Source: Saccoglossus kowalevskii
Taxonomy: Eukaryota > Hemichordata > Enteropneusta > Harrimaniidae
Direction: 5' to 3'
NCBI RefSeq assembly: GCF_000003605.2
Contig: NW_003107819.1
Location: 1 to 11,583, forward strand
DNA: 11,583 bases
In this document: piece after piece, positions 1 to 6,902 of the stretch
Position numbering within the stretch: position 1 is the stretch's first letter
How the letters are laid out: each line of letters begins with the position of its first letter
Translations under genes and position numbers: made by a program
The notes under the pieces: generated by a model
The model's database searches: none
The model's input: only the letters and a program-made list of their open reading frames with translations
Told to the model about the DNA's origin: nothing

Positions 1-95
1 TCAGTCTCCCATGCACGTACTAACCACGCCCTATGCATCTTAACTTCTGTGATCGGACGAGAACTGGTGTATTCTGCAATGGTTTGGAAGTAGGC
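1..95 (-). rRNA. 5S rRNA-like copy 1, class C, 3' end cut by window edge
   Basis: The RNA 5' end is at 95 and the 3' part lies outside the window. The head reads GCCTACTTCC instead of GCCTACTGCC. The helix III strand has CACAGAAG rather than CACTGAAG, giving one mismatch against CCAGT. The upstream spacer carries TATTAAAT in the expected place. Confidence 0.65.
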
Positions 96-192
96 TGGAT
101 ATTCGTTGGAATTGGATGTAATTTAATACTTCGGCTAGGCAAAAAATCCCGGGAAAAAGTTAGTATGTACGGTGGAATAAAAATGTTGATGA

Positions 193-311
193 GCCTAATG
201 GACGTGGTATTCCCAGCCGGTCTGCCTTGCAAGTACTAACCACGCCCGATGCAGCTTAACTACAGTGATCGGACGAGAACTGGTGTATTCTGCAATGGTT
301 TGGCTGTTGGC
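193..311 (-). pseudogene. 5S rRNA-like copy 2, class A, helix I broken
   Basis: The 119 nt body with box A, box C and loop E is intact. The 5' end GCCAACAGC does not pair with its own 3' end CCATTAGGC at four of nine positions. The upstream box is CATTAAAT rather than TATTAAAT. It is probably a non-functional variant. Confidence 0.7.
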
Positions 312-408
312 TGATTATTCGTCCGACTTGTATGTCATTTAATGCTTCGTCTAGGCAAAAAATCATGGGAAAAATTTAGTATGTACGGTGGAATAAAAAT
401 GGTGATGA

Positions 409-527
409 GCCTAATGGACGTGGTATTCCCAGCCGGTCTCCCGTGCAAGAACTAACCACGCCCGATGCGCCTTAACTTCAGTGATCGGACGAGAACTGGT
501 GTGTTCTGCAATGGTTTGACAGTAGGC
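409..527 (-). pseudogene. 5S rRNA-like copy 3, class B, loop E altered
   Basis: Loop E reads AGTTC instead of AGTAC and box C has GCACGGGAGACC. Helix I has two mismatches. The TATA-like box upstream is replaced by CCTTAAAC. A T5 run lies 9 nt past the 3' end. Confidence 0.65.
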
Positions 528-624
528 TGAATATTCGTCAGAATTGCATGTCGTTTAAGGCTTCGGCAAGGCAAAAAATCCAGGGAAAAATTTGGTATGT
601 ACGGTGGAATAAAAATGTTGATAA

Positions 625-743
625 GCCTACTGCATGTGGTATTCTCCAGCAGGTCTCCCATGCAAGTACTAACCACGCCCGATGCAGCTTACTTCTGTGT
701 TCGGACGAGAACTGGTGTATTCTACAATGGTTTGGCAGTAGGC
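625..743 (-). pseudogene. 5S rRNA-like copy 4, class E, with small indels
   Basis: Helix I is a perfect 9 bp. There is one extra base near 644 (attctccag) and one missing near 690 (gcttactt), which cancel in length. Helix III has the CACAG variant. The upstream spacer has several one-base losses and TATCAAAT in place of TATTAAAT. It is the first member of an indel-rich patch. Confidence 0.6.
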
Positions 744-836
744 TGATATTCGTCGAATTGGATGTAATTTGATACTTCGGCTAGCAACAAATCCCGGGAA
801 AAGTTTGTATGTACGGTGGAATTAAAAATGTTGGTG

Positions 837-962
837 GACCCTTAATGGACGGTGGTATTCCCAGCCTGTCTGCCATGCAAGTACTAACCCCGTCCCGATG
901 CAGTTTAACTACAGTGATTCGGACGAGAACTTGGTGTATTCTGCAATGGTTTGGCTGTTGGC
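837..962 (-). pseudogene. 5S rRNA-like copy 5, class A, multiple insertions
   Basis: The copy is about 126 nt against the usual 119. Single-base insertions are seen in gacccttaatgg, acggtgg, accccgtcccg, gattcgg and acttggtg. The A-type head GCCAACAGC cannot form helix I. This is either a decayed copy or uncorrected sequencing error. Confidence 0.6.
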
Positions 963-1059
963 TGATTATTCGTCCGACTTGTATGTCATTTAATGCTTCG
1001 TCTAGGCAAAAAATCATGGGAAAAAGTTAGTATGTAATGTGGAATAAAAATGTTGATGA

Positions 1060-1178
1060 GCCGACTGAACGTGGTATTCCCAGCCGGTCTCCCGTGCAAG
1101 AACTAACCACGCCCGATGCGCCTCAACTTCAGTGATCGGACGAGAACTGGTGTGTTCTGCAATGGTTTGACAGTAGGC
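1060..1178 (-). pseudogene. 5S rRNA-like copy 6, class B, loop E altered
   Basis: The 3' end is TCAGTCGGC, derived from an A-type spacer edge. It leaves two mismatches in helix I. Loop E is AGTTC. The upstream box is CCTTAAAC. Another B copy follows directly, which is unusual in this array. Confidence 0.65.
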
Positions 1179-1275
1179 TGAATATTCGTCAGAATTGCAT
1201 GTCGTTTAAGGCTTCGGCATAGCAAAAAATCCCGGGAAAAATTTGGTATGTACGGTGGAATAAAAATGTTGATAC

Positions 1276-1394
1276 GCCTACTGCATGTGGTATTCCCAGC
1301 AGGTCTCCCATGCAAGTACTAACCACGCCCGATGCATCTTAACTTCAGTGATCGGACAAGAACTGGTGTGTTCTGCAATGGTTTGACAGTAGGC
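1276..1394 (-). rRNA. 5S rRNA-like copy 7, class B
   Basis: Helix I forms with eight Watson-Crick pairs and a terminal U-G. Loop E AGTAC and box C ATGGGAGACC are intact. The loop region reads TTCTTGTCCG. Upstream there is CGTTAAAC, so the TATA-like element is missing. T5 lies downstream. Confidence 0.7.
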
Positions 1395-1491
1395 TGAATA
1401 TTCGTCAGAATTGCATGTCGTTTAACGCTTCGGCAAGGCAAAAAATCCCGGGAAAAATTTGGTATGTACGGTGGAATAAAAATGTTGATAA

Positions 1492-1611
1492 GCCTACTCC
1501 AGGTGGTATTCCCAGCCGGTCTCCCATGCAAGTAGGTAACCACGCCCGATGCAGCTTAACTTCAGTGATCCGACGAGAACTGGTGTATTCTGCAATGATT
1601 TGGCAGTAGGC
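1492..1611 (-). pseudogene. 5S rRNA-like copy 8, class D, loop E disrupted
   Basis: The plus strand reads agtaggtaacc at 1530-1540 where others have agtactaacc. This adds one base and destroys loop E. Helix I has one mismatch near its base. The upstream spacer is D type, with an interrupted A tract. Confidence 0.6.
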
Positions 1612-1710
1612 TGAATATTCGTCGGAATTGGATGTCATTTAATGCTACGGCTAGGCAAACAAAAATTTGGGTTAAAGTTAATATGTAATGTGGAATAAAG
1701 ATGTTGATGA

Positions 1711-1829
1711 GCCTACTGCACGTGGTATTCCAAGCCAGTCTCCCATGTAAGTACTAACCACGCCTGATGCAGCTTAACTTCAGTGACCGGACAAGAACTG
1801 GTGTGTTCTGCAATGGTTTGACAGTAGGC
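1711..1829 (-). rRNA. 5S rRNA-like copy 9, class B (D-tail), structurally sound
   Basis: All helices can form: helix I with a terminal U-G, helix V as CGTGG/CCACG. Loop E and the start of box C are intact, with ACTGG for ACCGG. The near terminator is weakened, because aataaagatg replaces aataaaaatg. The TATA-like box is absent (CGTTAAAC). Confidence 0.7.
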
Positions 1830-1926
1830 TGAATATTCGTCAGAATTGCATGTCGTTTAACGCTTCGGCAAGGCAAAAAATCCCGGGAAAAAGTTGGTAT
1901 GTACGGTGGAATAAAAATGTTGATAA

Positions 1927-2045
1927 GCCTACTGCAGGTTGTATTCCCAGCCGGTCTTTCATGCAAGTACTAACCACGCGCGATGCAGCTTAACTTCAGT
2001 GATCGGACGAGAACTAGTGTATTCTGCAATGGTTTGGCAGTAGGC
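1927..2045 (-). rRNA. 5S rRNA-like copy 10, class C with chimeric spacer
   Basis: Helix I is perfect and loop E intact. Box C reads CATGAAAGACC, and the strand facing it has CGCGCG. The upstream spacer begins as C type and turns to B type at aatttaa|cgcttcgg, which removes the TATA-like box. Confidence 0.65.
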
Positions 2046-2142
2046 TGGATATTCGTCGGAATTGGATGTAATTTAACGCTTCGGCAAGGCAAAAAATCCC
2101 GGGAAAAAAGTTGGTATGTACGGTGGAATAAAATGTTGATAA

Positions 2143-2263
2143 GCCTACTGCACATGGTATTCCCAGCCGGTCTTTCATGCTAAGTACTAACCACGCCCGA
2201 TGCAAGCTTAACTTCAGTGATCCGACGAGAACTGGTGTATTCTGCAATGGTTTGGCAGTAGGC
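2143..2263 (-). pseudogene. 5S rRNA-like copy 11, class D, two 1-bp insertions
   Basis: The length is 121 nt, because of an extra t in atgctaagtac near 2180 and an extra a in gatgcaagctt near 2204. Helix I is perfect. Helix V is weakened (CCATG for CCACG). Upstream is a D spacer with nine A. Confidence 0.6.
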
Positions 2264-2362
2264 TGAATATTCGTCGGAATTGGATGTCATTTAATGCTAC
2301 GGCTAGGCAAAAAAAAATTTGGGTTAAAGTTAATATGTAATGTGGAATAAAAATGTCGATCA

Positions 2363-2481
2363 ACCTACTGCACGTGGTATTCCCAGCCAGTCTCCCATGC
2401 AAGTACTAACCACGCCTGATGCAGCTTAACTTCAGTGATCGGACATGAACTGGTGTGTTCTGCAATGGTTTGACAGTAGGC
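2363..2481 (-). rRNA. 5S rRNA-like copy 12, class B (D-tail)
   Basis: The 3' end is GCAGTAGGT, so helix I has wobble pairs at both ends but no mismatch. Loop E is intact and helix V is CGTGG/CCACG. It shares the private variants acctactg and ctgaacattcg with copy 33. CGTTAAAC replaces the TATA-like box. Confidence 0.7.
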
Positions 2482-2578
2482 TGAACATTCGTCAGAATTG
2501 CATGTCGTTTAACGCTTCGGCAAGGCAAAAAATCCCGGGAAAAAGTTGGTATGTACGGTGGAATAAAAATGTTGATAA

Positions 2579-2697
2579 GCCTACTGCAGGTGGTATTCCC
2601 AGCCGGTCTTCCATGCAAGTACGTACCACGCGCGATGCAGCTTAACTTCAGTGATCGGACGAGAACTGGTGTATACTGCAATGGTTTGGCAGTAGGC
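2579..2697 (-). pseudogene. 5S rRNA-like copy 13, class C, loop E altered
   Basis: Helix I is perfect. The plus strand agtacgtacc at about 2617-2626 replaces agtactaacc and alters loop E. Box C is CATGGAAGACC. The upstream element reads TAATAAAT and remains A/T-rich. Confidence 0.6.
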
Positions 2698-2794
2698 TGG
2701 AAATTCGTCGGAATTGGATGTAATTTATTACTTCGGCTAGGCAAAAAATCCCGGGAAAAAGTTGGTATGTACGGTGGAATAAAAATGTTGATAA

Positions 2795-2912
2795 GCCTAC
2801 TGCATGTAGTATTCCCAGCAGTCTCCCATGCAAGTACTAACCAAGCCCGATGTATCTTATCTTCTGTGATCTGACAAGAACTGGTGTATTCTATAATGGT
2901 TTGGCAGTAGGC
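2795..2912 (-). pseudogene. 5S rRNA-like copy 14, class E, 1-bp deletion
   Basis: One base is missing in cccagcagtctccc near 2818, between helix IV and box C. Helix V is changed (ctgcatgtag). Helix III has CACAG. TATTAAAT is present upstream. Confidence 0.6.
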
Positions 2913-3009
2913 TGAATGTTCGTCGGAATTGGATGTAATTTAATACTTCGGCTAGGCAACAAATCACGGGAAAAAGTTTGTATGTACAGTGGTATAAAAA
3001 TGTTGATAA

Positions 3010-3128
3010 GCCTACTGCTCGTGGTATTCCCCGCAGGTCTCCCATGCAAGTACTAACCACGCCCGATGCATCTTAACTTCAGTGATCGGACAAGAACTGG
3101 TGTGTTCTGCAATGGTTTGACAGTAGGC
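3010..3128 (-). rRNA. 5S rRNA-like copy 15, class B (E-tail)
   Basis: Helix I pairs throughout, with one U-G. Loop E and box C are intact and helix III is CCAGT/ACTGA. The plus strand has ttccccgcagg near 3026, a one-base change in the helix IV/loop E arm. No TATA-like box is present (CGTTAAAC). Confidence 0.7.
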
Positions 3129-3225
3129 TGAATATTCGTCAGAATTGCATGTCGTTTAACGCTTCGGCAAGGCAAAAAATCCCGGGAAAAAGTTTGTATG
3201 TACGGTGGAATAAAAATGTTGATAA

Positions 3226-3344
3226 GCCTACTGCAGGTGGTATTCCCAGCCGGTCTTCCATGCAAGTTCTAACCACGCGCGATGCAGCTTAACTTCAGTG
3301 ATCGGACGAGAACTGGTGTATTCTGCAATGGTTTGGCAGTAGGC
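3226..3344 (-). pseudogene. 5S rRNA-like copy 16, class C, loop E altered
   Basis: Loop E reads AGAAC (plus aagttctaacc at 3265-3275). Box C is CATGGAAGACC. Helix I is perfect. TATTAAAT is in place upstream and T5 downstream, so it might still be transcribed. Confidence 0.6.
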
Positions 3345-3441
3345 TGGATATTCGTCGGAATTGGATGTAATTTAATACTTGGGCTAGGCAAAAAATCCCG
3401 GGAAAAAGTTAGTATGTACGGTGGAATAAAAATGTTGATAA

Positions 3442-3560
3442 GCCTACTGCTCGTGGTATTCCCAGCAGGTCTCCCATGCATGTACTAACCACGCCCGATG
3501 CAGCTTAACTTCTGTGATCGGACGAGAACTGGTGTATTCTACAATGGTTTGGCAGTAGGC
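3442..3560 (-). rRNA. 5S rRNA-like copy 17, class E
   Basis: Helix I is perfect and loop E AGTAC is kept. It has the private change catgtac shared with copy 30. Helix III has the CACAG mismatch. TATTAAAT is upstream and T5 downstream. It opens the five-unit block E F D B C that recurs 2.81 kb further on. Confidence 0.7.
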
Positions 3561-3657
3561 TGAATATTCGTCGGAATTGGATGTAATTTAATACTTCGGC
3601 TAGGCAACAAATCCCGGGAAAAAGTTGGTATGTACGGTGGAATAATAATGTTGATAA

Positions 3658-3776
3658 GCCTACTGCTCGTGGTATTTCCAGCCGGTCTCCCATGTAAGTA
3701 CTAACCATGCCTGATGCAGATTAACTTCAGTGATCGGACGAGAACTGGTGTATTCAGCATTGGCTTAGCAGTAGGT
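3658..3776 (-). rRNA. 5S rRNA-like copy 18, class F
   Basis: The first base of the RNA is A (gtaggt on plus), giving one end mismatch in helix I. The helix II region is changed (GCCAATGCTG). The near terminator is lost because aataataatg replaces aataaaaatg. A T5 remains further downstream at cccgggaaaaag. Confidence 0.65.
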
Positions 3777-3872
3777 TGAATATTCGTCGTAATTGGATGT
3801 AATTTAATACTTCGGCTAGGCAACAAATCCCGGGAAATGTTAGTATGTACGGTGAAATATAAATGTTGATAA

Positions 3873-3991
3873 GCCTACTGCAGGTGGTATTCCCAGCCGG
3901 TCTCCCATGCAAGTACTAACCACGCCCGATGCAGCTTAACTTCAGTGATCCGACGAGAACTGGTGTATTCTGCAATGGTTTGGCAGTAGGC
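3873..3991 (-). rRNA. 5S rRNA-like copy 19, class D, no terminator in the spacer
   Basis: Helix I, loop E and box C ATGGGAGACC are intact. There is one change in loop C (GTCGGATC for GTCCGATC). The F-type spacer downstream (3777-3872) contains no run of four or more T on the minus strand, so read-through into copy 18 is possible. Confidence 0.7.
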
Positions 3992-4091
3992 TGAATATTC
4001 GTCGGAATTGGATGTCATTTAATGCTACGGCTAGGCAAAAAAAAAATGTGGGTTAAAGTTAATATGTAATGTGGAATAAAAATGTTGATGA

Positions 4092-4210
4092 GCCTACTGC
4101 ACGTGGTATTCCCAGCCAGTCTCCCATGCAAGTACTAACCACGCCTGATGCAGCTTAACTTCAGTGATCGGACAAGAACTGGTGTGTTCTGCAATGGTTT
4201 GACAGTAGGC
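4092..4210 (-). rRNA. 5S rRNA-like copy 20, class B (D-tail), structurally sound
   Basis: This is the best illustration of an intact fold. Helix I is GCCTACTGT/GCAGTAGGC with a final U-G, helix III CAGT/ACTG, helix IV GCATGG with CTGGC including a wobble, and helix V CGTGG/CCACG. Loop E AGTAC and GGGAATACC are present. T5 lies 9 nt downstream, with a long T tract beyond. The TATA-like box is replaced by CGTTAAAC. Confidence 0.75.
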
Positions 4211-4293
4211 TGAATATTCGTCAGAATTGCATGTCGTTTAACGCTTCGGCAAGGCAAAAAATCCCGGGAAAAAGTTGGTATGTACGGTGGAAT

Positions 4294-4298
4294 AAAAA
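4294..4298 (-). terminator. Pol III-type T5 terminator of copy 21 (representative)
   Basis: Five A on the plus strand (TTTTT in the RNA sense) begin 9 nt beyond the 3' end of the RNA region. RNA polymerase III stops at runs of four or more T. Most monomers have the same run at the same distance. It is changed in E spacers with aataataatg, in F spacers with aaatataaatg, and before copy 9. Confidence 0.7.
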
Positions 4299-4307
4299 TG
4301 TTGATAA

Positions 4308-4426
4308 GCCTACTGCAGGTGGTATTCCCAGCCGGTCTTCCATGCAAGTACTAACCACGCGCGATGCAGCTTAACTTCAGTGATCGGACGAGAACTGGTG
4401 TATTCTGCAATGGTTTGGCAGTAGGC
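4308..4426 (-). rRNA. 5S rRNA-like copy 21, class C, with TATA-like box and terminator
   Basis: Helix I is perfect (GCCTACTGC/GCAGTAGGC), helix III is CAGT/ACTG and loop E AGTAC is intact. Box C has GGAAGACC instead of GGGAGACC, and CGCGCGTGG replaces CGGGCGTGG. The TATA-like element is at 4452-4459 and T5 at 4294-4298. It has both external signals, but two changes in conserved internal positions. Confidence 0.72.
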
Positions 4427-4523
4427 TGGATATTCGTCGGAATTGGATGTAATTTAATACTTCGGCTAGGCAAAAAATCCCGGGAAAACGTTAGTATGTA
4501 CGGTGGAATAAAAATGTTGATGA
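4427..4523 (-). other. Non-transcribed spacer, C type (representative)
   Basis: This is a 97 bp spacer between two RNA regions. From the copy 21 side it holds the TATA-like element, the sequence cttcggctaggc, an A6 run followed by the cccggg hexamer, and the AATAAAAATG segment that terminates the next copy. I see no open reading frame or other RNA gene in it. All other spacers in the window are variants of this plan. Confidence 0.75.
4452..4459 (-). promoter_or_regulatory. TATA-like element TATTAAAT upstream of copy 21 (representative)
   Basis: It lies at -33 to -26 relative to the RNA 5' end at 4426. TATA-like elements near -30 assist 5S transcription in several eukaryotes. The same octamer, at the same distance, precedes nearly all C, E and F copies. 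It is CATTAAAT before A and D copies and CGTTAAAC, CCTTAAAC or CTTTAAAC before B copies. Confidence 0.55.
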
Positions 4524-4642
4524 GCCTAATGCACGTGGTATTCCCAGCCGGTCTGCCATGCAAGTACTAACCACGCCCGATGCAGCTTAACTACAGTGAT
4601 CGGACGAGAACTGGTGTATTCTGCAATGGTTTGGCTGTTGGC
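4524..4642 (-). pseudogene. 5S rRNA-like copy 22, class A, helix I broken
   Basis: The 5' end GCCAACAGC against the 3' end GCATTAGGC has three mismatches of nine. The body is otherwise close to consensus, with helix V CGTGG/CCACG, an intact loop E, and box C with ATGGCAGACC. CATTAAAT is upstream. Confidence 0.7.
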
Positions 4643-4738
4643 TGATTATTCGTCCGACTTGTATGTCATTTAATGCTTCGTCTAGGCCAAAAATCATGGG
4701 AAAATTTAGTATGTAATGTGGAATAAAAATGTTGATGA

Positions 4739-4857
4739 GCCAACTGAACGTGGTATTCCCAGCCGGTCTCCCGTGCAAGAACTAACCACGCCCGATGCGC
4801 CTTAACTTCAGTGAACGGACGAGAACTGGTGTTTTCTGCAATGGTTTGACAGTAGGC
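4739..4857 (-). pseudogene. 5S rRNA-like copy 23, class B, loop E altered
   Basis: Loop E reads AGTTC. Helix I has two mismatches (3' end TCAGTTGGC). Loop C has GTTCAC in place of GATCAC. CTTTAAAC is upstream. T5 is present downstream. Confidence 0.65.
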
Positions 4858-4954
4858 TGAATATTCGTCAGAATTGCATGTCGTTTAAAGCTTCGGCAAG
4901 GCAAAAAATCCCGGGAAAAACTTGGTATGTACGGTGGAATAAAAATGTTGATAA

Positions 4955-5073
4955 GCCAACTGCAGGTGGTATTCCCAGCCGGTCTTCCATGCAAGAACTA
5001 ACCACGCGCGATTCAGCTTAACTTCAGTGATCGGACGAGAACTGGTGTATTCTGCAATGGTTTGGCAGTAGGC
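4955..5073 (-). pseudogene. 5S rRNA-like copy 24, class C, loop E altered
   Basis: Loop E reads AGTTC, box C is GGAAGACC, and box A is followed by GAATCGC in place of GCATCGG. Helix I has one mismatch. TATTAAAT is retained upstream. Confidence 0.65.
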
Positions 5074-5171
5074 TGGATATTCGTCGGAATTGGATGTAAT
5101 TTAATACTTCGGCTAGGCAAAAAATCCCCGGGAAAAAGTTGGTATGTACGGTGGAATAAAAATGTTAATAA

Positions 5172-5290
5172 GCCTACTGCACATGGTATTCCCAGCCGGT
5201 CTCCCATGCAAGTACTAACCACGCCCGATGCAGCTTAACTTCAATGATCGGACGAGAACTGGTGTGTTCTGCAATGGTTTGACAGTAGGC
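5172..5290 (-). rRNA. 5S rRNA-like copy 25, class B head with B/D chimeric spacer
   Basis: Helix I pairs with one U-G. Box C and loop E are intact, but helix V is weakened (CCATG). Upstream the spacer starts as B type and becomes D type (gtcatttaatgctacgg) at about 5305-5315, with an A8 tract. Confidence 0.68.
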
Positions 5291-5388
5291 TGAATATTCC
5301 TCAGAATGGGATGTCATTTAATGCTACGGCTACGCAAAAAAAATTTGGGTTAAAGTTAGTATGTAATGTGGAATAAAAATGTTGATGA

Positions 5389-5507
5389 GCCTTCTGCACG
5401 TGGTATTCCCAGCCGGTCTCCCATGCAAGTACTAACCACGCCTGATGCAGCTTAACTTCAGTGATCGGACAAGAACTGGTGTGTTCTGCAATGGTTTGAC
5501 AGTAGGC
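5389..5507 (-). rRNA. 5S rRNA-like copy 26, class B (D-tail)
   Basis: One A-A mismatch lies in helix I (gccttctgc). Helix V is CGTGG/CCACG and box C is the consensus GGGAGACCGG. Loop E is intact. CGTTAAAC is upstream and T5 downstream. Confidence 0.7.
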
Positions 5508-5604
5508 TGAATATTCGTCAGAATTGCATGTCGTTTAACGCCTCGGCAAGGCAAAAAATCCCGGGAAAAAGTTGGTATGTACGGTGGAATAAAAATGATG
5601 AAAA

Positions 5605-5723
5605 GCCTACTGCAGGTGGTATTCCCAGCCAGTCTCCCATGCAAGTACTAACCACGCCCGATGCAGCTTAACTTCAGTGATCGGACGAGAACTGGTGTAT
5701 TCTGCAATGGTTTGGCAGTAGGC
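5605..5723 (-). rRNA. 5S rRNA-like copy 27, class C, near-intact with TATA-like box
   Basis: Unlike other C copies it keeps GGGAGAC in box C and CGGGCGTGG, so the internal promoter is close to consensus. Helix I is perfect and loop E intact. TATTAAAT lies upstream and T5 downstream. The outer pair of helix V is lost (CCACC). It is one of the best candidates for an active copy. Confidence 0.75.
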
Positions 5724-5820
5724 TGGATATTCGTCGGAATTGGATGTAATTTAATACTTCGGCTAGGCAAAAAATCCCGGGAAAAAGTTAGTATGAACGG
5801 TGGAATAAAAATGTTGATGA

Positions 5821-5939
5821 GCATAATGCACGTGGTATTCCCAGCCGGTCTGCCATGCAAGTACTAACCACGCCCGATGCAGCTTAACTACAGTGATCGG
5901 ACGAGAACTGGTGTATTCTGCAATGGTTTGGCTGTTGGC
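5821..5939 (-). pseudogene. 5S rRNA-like copy 28, class A, helix I broken
   Basis: GCCAACAGC faces GCATTATGC, with four mismatches of nine. It shares the private change gcataatg with copy 53, which is 25 monomers away. The body and loop E are intact. Confidence 0.7.
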
Positions 5940-6035
5940 TGATTATTCGTCCGACTTGTATGTCATTTAATGCTTCGTCTAGGCAAAAAATCATGGGAAA
6001 AAGTTAGTATGTAATGTGGAATAAAATGTTGATGA

Positions 6036-6154
6036 GCCGACTGAACGTGGTATTCTCAGCCGGTCTCACGTGCAAGAACTAACCACGCCCGATGCGACTT
6101 AACTTCAGTGATCGGACGAGAACTGGTGTGTTCTGCAATGGTTTGACAGTAGGC
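6036..6154 (-). pseudogene. 5S rRNA-like copy 29, class B, loop E altered
   Basis: Loop E is AGTTC and box C reads CACGTGAGACC. Helix I has two mismatches. The ctcacgtg variant is shared with copy 44. The downstream T run is only four. Confidence 0.65.
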
Positions 6155-6251
6155 TGAATATTCGTCAGAATTGCATGTCGTTTAAAGCTTCGGCAAGGCA
6201 AAAAATCCCGGGAAAAATTTTGTTTGTACAGTGGAATAAAAATGTTGATAA

Positions 6252-6371
6252 GCCTACTGCTCGTGGTATTCCTAGCAGGTCTCCCATGCATGTACTAAAC
6301 CACGCCCGATGCAGCTTAACTTCTGTGATCGGACGAGAACTGGTGTATTCTACAATGGTTTGGCAGTAGGC
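6252..6371 (-). rRNA. 5S rRNA-like copy 30, class E
   Basis: It has an extra a at about 6299 (ctaaaccacg), so it is 120 nt long. Helix I is perfect. It shares catgtac with copy 17 and starts the second E F D B C block. TATTAAAT is upstream. Confidence 0.68.
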
Positions 6372-6468
6372 TGAATATTCGTCGGAATTGGATGTAATTT
6401 AATACTTCGGCTAGGCAATAAATCCCGGGAAAAAGTTGGTATGTACGGTGGAATAATAATGTTGATAA

Positions 6469-6587
6469 GCGTACTGCTCGTGGTATTTCCAGCCGGTCTC
6501 CCATGTAAGTACTAACCATGCCTGATGCAGATTAACTTCAGTGATCGGACGAGAACTGGTGTATTCAGCATTGGCTTAGCAGTAGGC
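6469..6587 (-). rRNA. 5S rRNA-like copy 31, class F
   Basis: There is one C-C mismatch in helix I (gcgtactgc). The helix II strand is changed as in copy 18. The near terminator is altered to aataataatg. TATTAAAT is upstream. Confidence 0.65.
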
Positions 6588-6683
6588 TGAATATTCGTCG
6601 TAATTGGATGTAATTTAATACTTCGGCTAGGCAACAAATCCCGGGAAATGTTAGTATGTACGGTGAAATATAAATGTTGATAA

Positions 6684-6802
6684 GCCTACTGCAGGTGGTA
6701 TTCCCAGCCGGTCTCCCATGCAAGTACTAACCACGCCCGATGCAGCTTAACTTCAGTGATCCGACGAGAACAGGTGTATTCTGCAATGGTTTGGCAGTAG
6801 GC
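6684..6802 (-). rRNA. 5S rRNA-like copy 32, class D, no terminator in the spacer
   Basis: It differs from copy 19 at a single site in the RNA region (gagaacagg for gagaactgg). Helix I, box C and loop E are intact. The F spacer at 6588-6683 has no run of four T in the RNA sense. The upstream D spacer has A10. Confidence 0.7.
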
Positions 6803-6902
6803 TGAATATTCGTCGGAATTGGATGTCATTTAATGCTACGGCTAGGCAAAAAAAAAATTTGGGTTAAAGTTAATATGTAATGTGGAATAAAAATGTCGAT
6901 GA

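Larger units (their letters stand above)
3442..4490 (+). repeat. Five-monomer block E F D B C, duplicated at 6252-7301
   Basis: Monomers 17-21 recur as 30-34 at an offset of 2810-2811 bp, which is 13 monomers. Both blocks carry catgtac in the first unit, gcattggcttagcag and cgtaattgg in the second, and the same D unit. To the left the spacers differ in class (C versus B). To the right similarity to this block fades after about 4490. Confidence 0.75.

Noticed and set aside
2406-2744. A 112-codon minus-strand frame that looks like a longer protein.
   Set aside because: It is two neighbouring monomer frames fused because unit 13 has agtacgtacc in place of agtactaacc, which removes the stop between them. 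It is not a gene.
4263-4268. The cccggg palindrome in most spacers as a regulatory site.
   Set aside because: It recurs only because the spacer recurs, is absent from A and D spacers, and nothing ties it to a function.
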